Source: Cloacimonetes bacterium UBA3541 (lineage in GTDB: Bacteria > Cloacimonadota > Cloacimonadia > Cloacimonadales > Cloacimonadaceae). Taken from it: a stretch of DNA of 64,000 bases. Numbering within the stretch: the first letter of the stretch is position 1; every line of letters begins with the position of its first letter. This document shows positions 1-8,633 of the stretch, one piece after another. The stretch spans positions 38,585 to 102,584 of the forward strand of contig DFOM01000050.1 of NCBI GenBank assembly GCA_002376725.1, read 5' to 3'. The notes beneath the pieces were generated by a model. The model saw only the letters and a list, made by a program, of their open reading frames with translations, did no database searches and was not told the origin of the DNA. Made by a program: the position numbers and the translations under genes.

Positions 1-1
1 T

Positions 2-604
2 AAAGAACAAAAATTAAGACAGAAATTAAATCTAAGACCGGATACAATTACCATTGCACTAATAGGCAGAGTAACTGCCATTAAAAATCCTTTTCTCTTT
101 ATTTATATTGCAAATGAAGTGCTTAAACAAAGAAAAAATGTTCATTTCCTCATAATTGGAGATGGAGAATTAACTGAGGATTGTAAGAACTTAGTAAATA
201 AATTAGGAATACAGGATTTTGTCTCTTTTACAGGATTTATAGAGGATTTAAAACTAATTTATGGCTCAGTAGATATAGTGTGTATTACTTCCATCAATGA
301 AGGTACACCAGTTTCTCTACTTGAAGCGATGGCTTGCCAAAAAATAGTTATTTCTACTCCTGTTGGAGGAGTCCCCGATTTTGTAAAAAATAAAGAAAAT
401 GGATTCCTATGTAATGCCAATGTAAAAGCTTTTACTGAACAAATAATTTATTGCCTGAATAATTTTAAAAATCTTGATTATGTAAGAAAACAGGCTGCCA
501 ATGATGTTCTTTCTAAATACAGTATTAATCGTTTATTTAATGACTTGGAACATTTATATATGATGTCTCCTGATAAAAAAACTCATAATAAAGAAATAAC
601 ATAA
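2..604 (+). CDS. Glycosyltransferase family 4, C-terminal part (cut by window edge)
   Basis: The frame is open from base 2, so the gene starts before the window and only its last 200 residues are visible. What remains is the nucleotide-sugar-binding half of a GT-B fold enzyme. It has the family's EX7E element (EGTPVSLLEAMA) followed by the usual STPVGGVPDFV stretch. GT4 enzymes transfer a sugar from a nucleotide donor to a growing polysaccharide or lipid-linked glycan at the cytoplasmic membrane face. The following genes (epimerases, sugar dehydrogenase) fit a surface-polysaccharide locus. Donor and acceptor cannot be told from this fragment. About 218 bases of non-coding AT-rich sequence follow it. 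Confidence 0.85.
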   Translation, partial: KEQKLRQKLNLRPDTITIALIGRVTAIKNPFLFIYIANEVLKQRKNVHFLIIGDGELTEDCKNLVNKLGIQDFVSFTGFIEDLKLIYGSVDIVCITSINEGTPVSLLEAMACQKIVISTPVGGVPDFVKNKENGFLCNANVKAFTEQIIYCLNNFKNLDYVRKQAANDVLSKYSINRLFNDLEHLYMMSPDKKTHNKEIT

Positions 605-822
605 ACTTTTTAATCCTTCCCTGTGAATTGGGATATAACAGCGTAATTTATCAGTTCCATTTCCTGAGTTATTTAATATTGACAAGATCTGTAAAATCTT
701 TTTTAAAGCTTATAGATAAGCTTATAAATATAGTTCAGATATTTGAAAATTATTTCAAGTTTTCTGATAATGAAGAAGTATAACTTATTAATGGTATATA
801 ATATTAGAGGAGCTAATATTCA

Positions 823-1827
823 ATGAATATTCTGGTTACTGGAAGCAATTGGTTTGTAGGTTCACAGCTAATGTGGGAACTGGAAAAATTAAATCATAAT
901 GTGATAGGTATTGATATAAGCCCACATTGCAATTCAAAACCTCATCCAGAAACTGTTGTAGGTGACATTCGTTCTTTTGAAGATTTGGATAAAGTTAACA
1001 ATATCTTTCAAACAAAATATAATAACTCTCTAGAGCTAATCATACATTGTGCAGCTGCGAAACACGATTTTGGAATTTCCAGAGAGGAATATTTCAGCCA
1101 TAATCAGTATGGAACTAAGCGTTTATTAGAGTTTGCTGAAAAAACGGATATCCACAAACTTATCTATCTAAGCACGGTATCTGTTTTTGGACATCCTCAA
1201 GGAAGAGCAGATGAAGAAACTCCTTACAATCCAGATAACCCCTATGGTGAATCTAAACTGGGAGGAGAATTGTTATGTATTGAATGGCAGAAAAAAAATC
1301 CGCAAAATGAGCTGATAGTGCTTCGTCCAACTGTTATTTATGGACCTCATAATTTCGCAAATATATATAAATTAATAAATACTCTTCATCGAACTCCCTG
1401 GGTAACTGTAGGAAAAGGCAATTATGTTAAAAGTACTGTCTCTCTCAATACGATGATTGATATGATAATCTTTTCTCTAGGATTACTGAAACCCGGTTAT
1501 CAGCATTTCAATTGCGTGGATGAACCTTATATAAGCTTAAATGAACTTATGCATATTATAGCCAGTAATCCAGGTTTTTATATGCCTAAGATAATTATCC
1601 CCGAATGGCTAGCAATCTTTATAGGTAAATTATTTGATATACCAGCAAAACTTTTTTCTATTGACTTACCTATAAATAGTGATAGAATGAAAAAATTATC
1701 AACGGCAACTGATTTTTGTGCTCAAAAAATCAGGCAAGCTGGTTTTATACAAAGAAAAAGCACTGAAGAAAGCATTTCCGAAATGTGCAATTGGTATCTA
1801 GATTACAAAAATTATAAGGAGAACTAG
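823..1827 (+). CDS. NAD-dependent epimerase/dehydratase (extended SDR)
   Basis: This is an extended short-chain dehydrogenase/reductase of 334 residues, a usual length for nucleotide-sugar epimerases, dehydratases and reductases. The N-terminus carries the Rossmann dinucleotide motif as TGSNWFVG (residues 6-13), a variant of TGxxGFxG in which one glycine is replaced. The catalytic YxxxK is seen as YGESK near residue 141, after an active-site serine in LSTVSVFG. An AGAGGAG ribosome-binding site precedes the ATG. The stop codon directly abuts the next start codon, so it is co-translated with the WlbA-like dehydrogenase. It probably modifies a sugar nucleotide for polysaccharide synthesis; the exact substrate is not visible. 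Confidence 0.85.
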   Translation: MNILVTGSNWFVGSQLMWELEKLNHNVIGIDISPHCNSKPHPETVVGDIRSFEDLDKVNNIFQTKYNNSLELIIHCAAAKHDFGISREEYFSHNQYGTKRLLEFAEKTDIHKLIYLSTVSVFGHPQGRADEETPYNPDNPYGESKLGGELLCIEWQKKNPQNELIVLRPTVIYGPHNFANIYKLINTLHRTPWVTVGKGNYVKSTVSLNTMIDMIIFSLGLLKPGYQHFNCVDEPYISLNELMHIIASNPGFYMPKIIIPEWLAIFIGKLFDIPAKLFSIDLPINSDRMKKLSTATDFCAQKIRQAGFIQRKSTEESISEMCNWYLDYKNYKEN

Positions 1828-2856
1828 ATGGAAAATTTACGCTTAGGGTTAGTAGGATGCGGACGCATCTCTAAAAATCATTTTGAAGCTATATCTCAAA
1901 TTCCTGAGGCAGAATATGTGGCTGTGGCAGATATTATACCTGAAAGAGCAGAAGAAGCTGCTAAAACATATAATATTCCCTCATTCTACACGGATTATCA
2001 CCAGATGCTGGAAAAAGAACAACTGGATGCAGTTAGTATCTGCACTCCTAGTGGCTTACATCCTGCTATTGGCATAGATGTGGCTAAACATAAAATTAAT
2101 GTAATCACCGAAAAACCTATGGCTATCAGCGTGGAAGGAGCAGACAAACTTATCCATGCTTGTGATGAAAACAATGTTCAACTCTTTGTAGTCAAACAAA
2201 ACCGTCTCAATACAACAATGCAACTGCTTAAACAAGCAGTGGATAAGGGTCGTTTTGGTCGGATTTATCTGGCTCAATCTAATGTGTTTTGGCAAAGACC
2301 TCAATCTTATTATGATGCTGCTAAATGGCGTGGAACCTGGGAATTTGATGGTGGAGCTTTTTTGAATCAAGCAAGTCACTATGTGGATGCTCTTTACTGG
2401 CTTTTAGGCAATGTAGCAAGTGTGATGGCTTATACTGCTACAATGGCACGTAATATTGAAGCAGAGGATACCGGTTGTGCTATCCTTAATTTCCGTTCCG
2501 GAATCATTGCTTCCCTAAATGTTACTATGCTAACTTATCCTAAAAACTTTGAAGGTTCTATTACGATAATCGGAGAAAAGGGTACGGTTAAAGTTGGCGG
2601 TGTAGCAGTTAATAAAATTGAGAAGTGGGATTTTGAGGAATATGATGATGATGACCGCATTGCAGAAGAGGTTAACTATCTACCTCCCAATGTATATGGT
2701 TTTGGGCATAATCCTTTTTATCGGAATGTGATAGATGTACTTCTACATAAAGCAGAACCTTTAACAGATGGTCGTGATGGACGTAAATCCGTTGAAATAG
2801 TTCAAGCTATCTATCTTTCTGCTAAAACAGGTAAAAGAATAAGCCTACCTTTATAA
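1828..2856 (+). CDS. Gfo/Idh/MocA-family sugar-nucleotide dehydrogenase, WlbA/WbpB-like
   Basis: This is an NAD(P)-dependent oxidoreductase with an N-terminal Rossmann domain (GLVGCGRISKNHFEAI, residues 7-22) and the family EKPMAIS motif near residue 95. The stretch around residues 130-190 (VKQNRLN, WQRPQSYYDAAKWRGTW, DGGAFLNQASHYVDALYWL) is characteristic of WlbA/WbpB enzymes. These oxidise UDP-GlcNAcA at C3 on the way to diacetamido uronic acids. The substrate assignment comes from my recall of that subfamily and is an inference. It begins immediately after the preceding epimerase stop codon. A strong terminator follows at 2889, closing this transcription unit. A WbpI-like 2-epimerase of the same possible pathway lies at 14924-15976. 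Confidence 0.82.
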   Translation: MENLRLGLVGCGRISKNHFEAISQIPEAEYVAVADIIPERAEEAAKTYNIPSFYTDYHQMLEKEQLDAVSICTPSGLHPAIGIDVAKHKINVITEKPMAISVEGADKLIHACDENNVQLFVVKQNRLNTTMQLLKQAVDKGRFGRIYLAQSNVFWQRPQSYYDAAKWRGTWEFDGGAFLNQASHYVDALYWLLGNVASVMAYTATMARNIEAEDTGCAILNFRSGIIASLNVTMLTYPKNFEGSITIIGEKGTVKVGGVAVNKIEKWDFEEYDDDDRIAEEVNYLPPNVYGFGHNPFYRNVIDVLLHKAEPLTDGRDGRKSVEIVQAIYLSAKTGKRISLPL

Positions 2857-2888
2857 ATTTCTTACTAACTCAATTTTTACTATCTATA

Positions 2889-2919
2889 TCAGGGAGATTC
2901 CTTAATCTTCCTGATTTTT
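2889..2919 (+). terminator. Rho-independent terminator after the WlbA-like gene
   Basis: An 11-bp stem (TCAGGGAGATT / AATCTTCCTGA, with one pair that is G-U in plus-strand RNA) closes a CCTT loop and is followed by TTTTT. The wobble pair is only favourable in the plus orientation, which matches the direction of the upstream genes. Confidence 0.8.
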
Positions 2920-2940
2920 AATTGAAGAGTAACAAAAAAC

Positions 2941-2968
2941 TTGACAATAATACCCTTTATTGTTTAAT
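2941..2968 (+). promoter_or_regulatory. Candidate sigma-70 promoter for the polyprenyl synthase operon
   Basis: A perfect TTGACA (2941-2946) is followed after 16 bases by TTTAAT (2963-2968). It lies just after a terminator and about 50 bases before the TTG start at 3018, so it could serve the run of genes from 3018 to 6514. Confidence 0.5.
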
Positions 2969-3017
2969 GTATATGTGATTATAACTAAATCAGATTAAAA
3001 GCCTTCAGGAGAATAAC

Positions 3018-3908
3018 TTGCTGTTACAAAAATATATTGAAACTCGGCTGGATATGATTGAGACTAGTTTGAAGGAATATCTCGGATCTCAATCCGGACT
3101 ATCTAAACAGTTAAAACAAGCTATGCATTATGCTGTTTTTTCTGGAGGAAAACGCTGGCGTCCGCTTCTTTTGCTTTCTATATATGAAATGTTGATGGGA
3201 ATGCGAAAAAATACGGGCTTACCTCAAGCTGTAAAAGCAGCAACCGCAGTGGAATTAGTACATAATGCTTCTCTAGTTCACGATGATTTGCCTATGATTA
3301 TGAATAGAGCCGAGAGACGTTCCCAACCTGCAGTGCATATTAAATATGGAAATGCTACTGCCATTCTTGCTGGTGATGCTCTATACACTCTTGCTTTTGA
3401 GGTTTTAGGACAGATTTCTCCTTCATCTAAAGCCTTAGCCTGTATCCGAATTTTGTCTAATAGTACTCGTTCTTATGGATTAATTGGAGGTCAGGCGGTA
3501 GCCCTGGAAAGCAAGCATAAGGTTATGAAAATGAATACATTGCATTATATAGATTTGAAAAAGGTCTGTTCTCTTTTAGAAGCTTCTGCTGATATAGCTT
3601 GCACTCTTGCCAGTGCAGATGACAGCGTTCATATAATTATGAAATCCTACGCTTCCAATCTTGGTTTGGCTTATCAGATGATTGATGATATCAGTGCTGA
3701 TTATATTCGGGGAGGAGAAACTTTGGACTTGGATGAAGAATTTATAATTCCTACATCACGCAATAGTTATACTGGCTTACTGGGTTTTGATAAAGCTCGT
3801 ACAGAAGTGGAAAAACTCCTTGCTGAAGCAGAAGATTTAATTAAACCATTTCCACATAACGAAGCTCTTAGGGAATTTGTGCAAATGATTCAGGAACGGA
3901 TACCCTGA
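3018..3908 (+). CDS. Polyprenyl (farnesyl/geranylgeranyl) diphosphate synthase-like protein with degenerate Asp-rich motifs
   Basis: This is a 296-residue all-alpha isoprenyl diphosphate synthase of IspA type. The family frame is intact: GGKRWRP near residue 39, ELVHNASLVHDDLP, AILAGDALYTLAFEVL, GGQAVALE and GLAYQMIDD. The metal-binding motifs are not. The first Asp-rich motif reads DDLPMIM (residues 89-95) where active enzymes have DDxxxxD, and the downstream acidic residues are N, R and A. The second reads DDISA instead of DDxxD. The usual GKxTYP lysine is also missing (SRNSYT). Start is TTG, supported by AGGAG six bases upstream. It is followed after 3 bases by a PHP phosphatase. Either it is a catalytically weak paralogue, or it partners another subunit. 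Confidence 0.85.
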   Translation: MLLQKYIETRLDMIETSLKEYLGSQSGLSKQLKQAMHYAVFSGGKRWRPLLLLSIYEMLMGMRKNTGLPQAVKAATAVELVHNASLVHDDLPMIMNRAERRSQPAVHIKYGNATAILAGDALYTLAFEVLGQISPSSKALACIRILSNSTRSYGLIGGQAVALESKHKVMKMNTLHYIDLKKVCSLLEASADIACTLASADDSVHIIMKSYASNLGLAYQMIDDISADYIRGGETLDLDEEFIIPTSRNSYTGLLGFDKARTEVEKLLAEAEDLIKPFPHNEALREFVQMIQERIP

Positions 3909-3911
3909 GCT

Positions 3912-4697
3912 ATGATAGATACACATTGTCATCTATTACCTCAGATTGATGATGGGTCTACTTCCTTTGAAACATCCTTAGAGATTCTTCGTCTGATGGC
4001 AGAAGATGGTATAAATCAGGCTTTTCTTACTTCTCACTATCTGCCTTCTCTTTATCAATATGACCGTGCTTTATATGATGAAAAATTTGAAGAACTACAA
4101 TCCAAAGTCCAGAAAGAAGGAATAAATATTACGCTTCACCCTGGTTTTGAAGTTTTTCTCAACCCCAACACTTTAAATGATATTGAGAGATTTAATCTAA
4201 CTCTTGGAACCTCTCATTATGTTCTAATAGAATCCGATTTAAATGGTCTTCCTAAGGACTTTTATGAAAATGTCTATCCTCTTCTGAGAAATGGTTATCG
4301 TCCCATTCTGGCACATGCTGAAAGGTATGTAAGCATTATGAATAAACCTCACAATGCTAAATTGCTGATGGAAAAGGATATCTATCTCCAGATTAATGCC
4401 GGAAGCATACTGGGACAATATGGAGAAAAGGTCCGTCAAACTGCCTGGGTCCTTTTAAATAAAGGCTGGGCACATCTTCTGAGTTCTGATAATCATGCCC
4501 AAAAGCCCATTAATTTGCTTACTCAAGCGATTAATCTTATTAAAGAAAGGATTGATGAACACACTGTGCAATTACTAACTCAGGATTTTCCGCAAATGAT
4601 TATTGACGATGAGCAAATCCCTCTATTCTATGTATATGTTCAAAAACCACATCATCATCACCATCAAAAAACTTTCTGGGAAAGGATATTCGGTTAA
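3912..4697 (+). CDS. PHP-family tyrosine-protein phosphatase, CpsB/YwqE-like
   Basis: This is a metal-dependent phosphatase of the polymerase-and-histidinol-phosphatase fold. The N-terminus MIDTHCHLLPQIDDGS is the typical CpsB/CapC/YwqE metal-binding start. Further ligands are suggested by TSHY near residue 36, ILAHAERY near residue 132 and SSDNHAQ near residue 195. Family members dephosphorylate bacterial tyrosine kinases and regulate capsule or exopolysaccharide export, which fits the polysaccharide genes around it. Length (261) is normal. The tail is unusual in having five consecutive histidines before QKTFWERIFG. It lies 3 bases after the synthase-like gene, and the next gene starts at the base after its stop. 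Confidence 0.85.
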   Translation: MIDTHCHLLPQIDDGSTSFETSLEILRLMAEDGINQAFLTSHYLPSLYQYDRALYDEKFEELQSKVQKEGINITLHPGFEVFLNPNTLNDIERFNLTLGTSHYVLIESDLNGLPKDFYENVYPLLRNGYRPILAHAERYVSIMNKPHNAKLLMEKDIYLQINAGSILGQYGEKVRQTAWVLLNKGWAHLLSSDNHAQKPINLLTQAINLIKERIDEHTVQLLTQDFPQMIIDDEQIPLFYVYVQKPHHHHHQKTFWERIFG

Positions 4698-5672
4698 ATG
4701 CAAAGATTACTGATAACGGGTATAACAGGTCTAATAGGAAAGTCCGTTTTAACTGCTATTTTACAAGAACAACTAGATTACGAAATTACCGCTCTAATTA
4801 GACCAAACACAGCTTTAGAACGTTTCTCAGCTTTTAGAACTTCTGTAGAACTGGCACAGATAGATTTAGCTGATACGGAGAAACTCTATAATTATCTTCA
4901 AAATAACAATTTTGATGTAGTGATGCATATAGGTGCTTTAAGAGGTGGTCGTAAGTTTCCACCTGAAACTTATATTAAGGCAAACTATAATAGCACTCAA
5001 CAATTGGTGGAACATTGCAAAATAAACGGCTCTCGTTTTATCTATTGCTCTTCCGTTGGTGTGTTTGGAGTGATACCCAAAGAATTGCCTGCCACGAATG
5101 AAACAGAACGCAATCCAGATAGCCTTTATCATTGGACAAAGATAGAAAGTGAAAAGATTATCAATCAAGCCGTATTGAAAGGTCTAAATGCTGCAATTCT
5201 TCGTCCCTCTATAACCTATGGTCCTAAAGATTATGGTTTCCCCCATCAAATGGTAAAGCTGGTACAGAAAAAGCTTTTCCCTATAATTAATAAACGCATC
5301 TGGATTCATCTATGTAATGTGAACACTATCACTCGTGCTTTCCTCTGGCTTTTGAAAAATGATTATAATCCAGGGTTAAGTCTTAATGTAGCAGATCGTG
5401 AACCCGTCCAGTTACAGGATCTGGTTAATTTCATCTCTCGTGAAATTCACGGTAAGAACTATAATACTATCTTAAAATTAGATCGGAATCTTTTTGCTTT
5501 AGGTGAATCTATTGCCCGTAAATTGAAAAATGAACTCTGGACAAGTCGCTTTCAACTTATTTCGCATTCCTGGTTCTATTATGTAGATAACACCTACGAA
5601 CTGATGAATCTTCCGCCTACTTTCACTATTCCTGATATTCGCATAATCATTGAGGATATTATAAAGAAATAA
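4698..5672 (+). CDS. NAD-dependent epimerase/dehydratase
   Basis: This is an extended SDR protein of 324 residues, related to but clearly different from the one at 823. It has a canonical N-terminal TGITGLIG (residues 7-14) for NAD(P) binding, IYCSSVGVFG around the catalytic serine, and YHWTK near residue 147 as the YxxxK pair. It starts on the base after the phosphatase stop. Its TAA overlaps the next ATG by one base (TAATG), so translational coupling is likely. The role is presumably sugar-nucleotide or lipid-linked sugar modification. The C-terminal third shows no hallmark that would name a substrate. Confidence 0.83.
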   Translation: MQRLLITGITGLIGKSVLTAILQEQLDYEITALIRPNTALERFSAFRTSVELAQIDLADTEKLYNYLQNNNFDVVMHIGALRGGRKFPPETYIKANYNSTQQLVEHCKINGSRFIYCSSVGVFGVIPKELPATNETERNPDSLYHWTKIESEKIINQAVLKGLNAAILRPSITYGPKDYGFPHQMVKLVQKKLFPIINKRIWIHLCNVNTITRAFLWLLKNDYNPGLSLNVADREPVQLQDLVNFISREIHGKNYNTILKLDRNLFALGESIARKLKNELWTSRFQLISHSWFYYVDNTYELMNLPPTFTIPDIRIIIEDIIKK

Positions 5673-6514
5673 TGGCTATTCCTATTATTAACGACTGGGA
5701 AAAGTTTTTCTCCAATCCTTATGAAGGTTTGGGCTCTTCCTATGAACGGATTTTTCTCAATGACCTTTTATTTCAAACGGTTAATAATTATAATGTTCAT
5801 AAGGTCCTTGAAAGTCCTACTTTTGGTTTTACGGGTATCAGTGGAATCAATCTATTAAATCTAGCTGATTTAGGATTGGATATCACTCTGGAAGATAATG
5901 AGTTGCATAGATTGAAGTTAATAGAAAAGCTCTGGAATAAACTTGGATATAAGGTTAATCTTGTCTATAATCCAGAGTTCATTAAATTAGATTATCCAGA
6001 TAAAGCTTTTGATATGAGTTTTTCCTTTTCTGCTCTCTGGTTTGTATCAGATCTGGCTAATTTCCTTAAAGAATTATCCAGAGTTACTGCTCAAGTTATC
6101 TTTATCAGTGTTCCCAATCGGGATGGCATCGGTTTTAAACTGCAAATGAAGGATTATTCACCTGAGAAATATCCTCAAATAAAACTCAGTTATATTGACC
6201 CCTCTTCTATTATATATATTCTCAAAAAAATTAATTGGAATTTAGTTGATTCTGGATATTTTGATTGTCCACCCTGGCCTGATATTGGTATGACTAAAGA
6301 AGAGCTGTTAAAAAAATGGTTTCCTCAACTTCCGATTACCAAAATATTCAAAGAAAAACCGGATGAGGAACCTAGCTCTATTTTAGATTATTATTCTGGA
6401 AAGGACTCTGATTTTGCTCAAAGGATGCATCGCTATCAATGGTTAGAAAAAACTGCTCCAATTTCTTTCAAAAAAATCTGGGCACATCATTATTATATGA
6501 TATTTGCTCCCTAA
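5672..6514 (+). CDS. Class I SAM-dependent methyltransferase-like protein
   Basis: This is a 280-residue protein resembling type 11 methyltransferases. A short strand with TFGFTGISGIN (near residues 49-60) sits where the SAM glycine-rich loop is expected. An acidic turn (LEDNEL) and FDMSFSFSALWFV near residue 112 fit the post-motif strand seen in ubiquinone/menaquinone-type methyltransferases, and the next strand reads VIFISVPN. The SAM motif is not fully canonical, so activity is likely but unproven. It overlaps the preceding epimerase stop by one base and probably shares its mRNA. A substrate within the polysaccharide or lipid pathway is a guess from context. Confidence 0.65.
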   Translation: MAIPIINDWEKFFSNPYEGLGSSYERIFLNDLLFQTVNNYNVHKVLESPTFGFTGISGINLLNLADLGLDITLEDNELHRLKLIEKLWNKLGYKVNLVYNPEFIKLDYPDKAFDMSFSFSALWFVSDLANFLKELSRVTAQVIFISVPNRDGIGFKLQMKDYSPEKYPQIKLSYIDPSSIIYILKKINWNLVDSGYFDCPPWPDIGMTKEELLKKWFPQLPITKIFKEKPDEEPSSILDYYSGKDSDFAQRMHRYQWLEKTAPISFKKIWAHHYYMIFAP

Positions 6515-6573
6515 ATTCCTCCTTAAATTAAAAATTGTTTTTGATGTTCAAAAAATATCGCTGGCAATAAACT

Positions 6574-7581
6574 ATGTCTCGCAAAAGATTACTTTTCTTG
6601 ATAATTGGCTTAATAATCGGTATTATACTCATCCTACTCTGGTTGCATTATATAGACCTCAATGAGCTTGTAGTGCGGATGCGGAAAGTAAACACGGAGT
6701 TAGTTTTCTGGGCTACTATTTCCTATCTAACTGCTTATTTCATTCGTAGCTGGAGATGGAATATCCTTTTAAAGAAACAAATTTCTATCCCTATCTGGAG
6801 AACCTATCTTTATAGTATGGGTGGAAATTGGGTTAATTATCTTATTCCTATTCGGGCAGGAGAATTAGTCAAAGCCTGGTTTGTAAAACATAATCACGGT
6901 TCATCAATTACCAGCGTGCTTCCATCTATCTTTATTGATAAGACCTTTGACACTTTGGGCATTTTCTTTGTGCTCTTGATGATACCTTTACTTAAAGTGA
7001 ACCTTTCAAAGGGAATGCTGGTTTTGCTTATTCTTTTGAGCATTGTATTTGCATTATCTCTCGCTGTTCTTTTACTTGCCGTCTGGCAAAAAGATAAAGT
7101 TGTGAGATTCCTGCAAACTCTATTTTCCTGGTTGCCAATGAAACTGAAAACTAAAGTTAATAATTATATCAGCATCTTTGTCCAGGGTTTAAACATTTTT
7201 GAGCACCACTGGAAAAGGTTATTCAATTCTTTTCTGCTTACTGCTTTGGGCATATTTCTGGATGGATTATATTTCTATCTTTTATTCCTTGCTTTTGGAA
7301 TAGATTATCCTTTCTTGAAAGTTCTTTTTGGCTACACTCTAATCAATCTTTCCTATGCCATACCTCAGCCTCCAGCGCAATTAGGTAGTAACGAATGGCT
7401 GATGATTATTATCTTTTCTGTAGGTTTTGCATTGACAAGAGAGGACGCATCTGCAATTATGGCTTTCGCACATATGTTAACCGCCATCCTGATTGGAGTT
7501 ATTGGACTGGTCTCTATTGCTCTAAGTGGTCGTCAGGTTCTGAAAGCGGTATTAGGTGGAGAAAAGATTTATGAACAGTGA
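6574..7581 (+). CDS. Lysylphosphatidylglycerol synthase TM-region / flippase-like membrane protein
   Basis: This is an integral membrane protein of 335 residues with about eight hydrophobic segments, starting with MSRKRLLFLIIGLIIGIIL. It has the family's hallmark RSWRWNILLKKQ near residue 60 and the YSMGGNWVNYLIPIRAGELVKAW region near residues 80-105. These match the UPF0104/LPG_synthase_TM family, which includes the flippase domain of MprF and AglD-like proteins. Standing alone without the lysyl-transferase domain, it may translocate a lipid or lipid-linked intermediate. Its last codons overlap the MoxR gene start, so the two are coupled. Confidence 0.8.
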   Translation: MSRKRLLFLIIGLIIGIILILLWLHYIDLNELVVRMRKVNTELVFWATISYLTAYFIRSWRWNILLKKQISIPIWRTYLYSMGGNWVNYLIPIRAGELVKAWFVKHNHGSSITSVLPSIFIDKTFDTLGIFFVLLMIPLLKVNLSKGMLVLLILLSIVFALSLAVLLLAVWQKDKVVRFLQTLFSWLPMKLKTKVNNYISIFVQGLNIFEHHWKRLFNSFLLTALGIFLDGLYFYLLFLAFGIDYPFLKVLFGYTLINLSYAIPQPPAQLGSNEWLMIIIFSVGFALTREDASAIMAFAHMLTAILIGVIGLVSIALSGRQVLKAVLGGEKIYEQ

Positions 7582-8551
7582 AGAAATGATTCAGAAAATT
7601 CAGGAACTAAAACAGGTTAAACAAGATTTATTAGCTCAAATTCGCAAAACCATCGTCGGTCAAGACGAAGTAATAGAAAAGGTTCTCATCGGACTCTTTG
7701 CTAATGGACATATGTTGATTGAAGGAGTGCCTGGACTGGCAAAAACTCTTCTCATTTCAACTATAGCTAAAGCTTTAAATCTATCCTTCGGTCGTATTCA
7801 ATTTACTCCTGACCTTATGCCTTCTGATATAACTGGTTCGGATATCTTAGTCACATCCAGAGACAGTGACCGCCGTGAATTTCAATACATAAAAGGTCCT
7901 ATCTTTGCTAATCTTATTTTAGCAGACGAGATTAATAGAACTCCTCCCAAAACTCAAGCTGCCTTGCTTCAAGCTATGCAGGAATATCAGGTTAGTAGCG
8001 GAAATCAGACTAGGTCTCTGGATTTGCCTTTTATCGTGATGGCAACCCAAAATCCTATTGAACAGGAAGGCACCTATCCTTTACCGGAAGCTCAATTAGA
8101 CCGATTTATGCTTTATATCAATATTGATTATCCTTCCTATGAAGAAGAATTGACCATTGTGCAAAGTACTACAGGTGCTGCTGGAGAAGAGCCTATTCCT
8201 ATGCTTTCTGCAGATAAAATCCTGCAATATCAAGCTGCCATTAGAACTATGCCAGTTAGTCAACATATCCTGGAATATGCAGTAAAACTTGCTCGTAGTA
8301 CGCGTCCCGGAACACCAGAAAGTAAACCTGAGATTACCAAATGGATAAATTGGGGAGCAGGACCTCGTGCCAGTCAATATCTTGTTTTAGCTGCTAAAGC
8401 TCGTGCTGCGCTGGATGGGAGATTGACTCCTTCCGAAGAAGATATTCGTGCTGTTTCTTTACCGGTACTCACTCATCGGGTTCTGGTCTCATTTGCTGCT
8501 GAAGCAGAAGGCATTAAACCCGCTGATATTATCCAGCAACTGCTTTCTTAG
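7571..8551 (+). CDS. MoxR-family AAA+ ATPase
   Basis: This is an AAA+ ATPase of the MoxR group, which act as chaperones for assembly or metal insertion of partner proteins. Walker A is EGVPGLAKT (about residues 52-60), Walker B with the conserved arginine is LADEINRTPPKTQ, and sensor I is MATQNPIEQEGTYPLPEAQLDRF, split here as MATQNP and LPEAQLDRF. The ATG at 7571 is chosen over the upstream GTG at 7556 because GGTGGAGAA lies at the right distance before it. The ATG sits inside the last codons of the flippase-like gene (11-base overlap). The usual DUF58 and von Willebrand partners are absent next door. Confidence 0.9.
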   Translation: MNSEEMIQKIQELKQVKQDLLAQIRKTIVGQDEVIEKVLIGLFANGHMLIEGVPGLAKTLLISTIAKALNLSFGRIQFTPDLMPSDITGSDILVTSRDSDRREFQYIKGPIFANLILADEINRTPPKTQAALLQAMQEYQVSSGNQTRSLDLPFIVMATQNPIEQEGTYPLPEAQLDRFMLYINIDYPSYEEELTIVQSTTGAAGEEPIPMLSADKILQYQAAIRTMPVSQHILEYAVKLARSTRPGTPESKPEITKWINWGAGPRASQYLVLAAKARAALDGRLTPSEEDIRAVSLPVLTHRVLVSFAAEAEGIKPADIIQQLLS

Positions 8552-8587
8552 TGCAGGATTATCACTTTCTCATAAGTATAAAGAAAA

Positions 8588-8603
8588 AGCGATAATTATC
8601 GCT
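8588..8603. repeat. Perfect 16-bp palindrome
   Basis: AGCGATAATTATCGCT is a perfect palindrome in the 82-base gap between moxR and the LVIVD-repeat gene. It lacks a hairpin loop and a direct T tail, so a dimeric-protein operator is as likely as a weak terminator stem. Confidence 0.4.
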
Positions 8604-8633
8604 ACAGGTTTTTCAACCTAAAAGGAGTGAATA

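Noticed and set aside
7556..7570. GTG start giving MoxR five extra residues
   Set aside because: The GTG lies inside the GGTGGAGAA ribosome-binding site of the downstream ATG at 7571.
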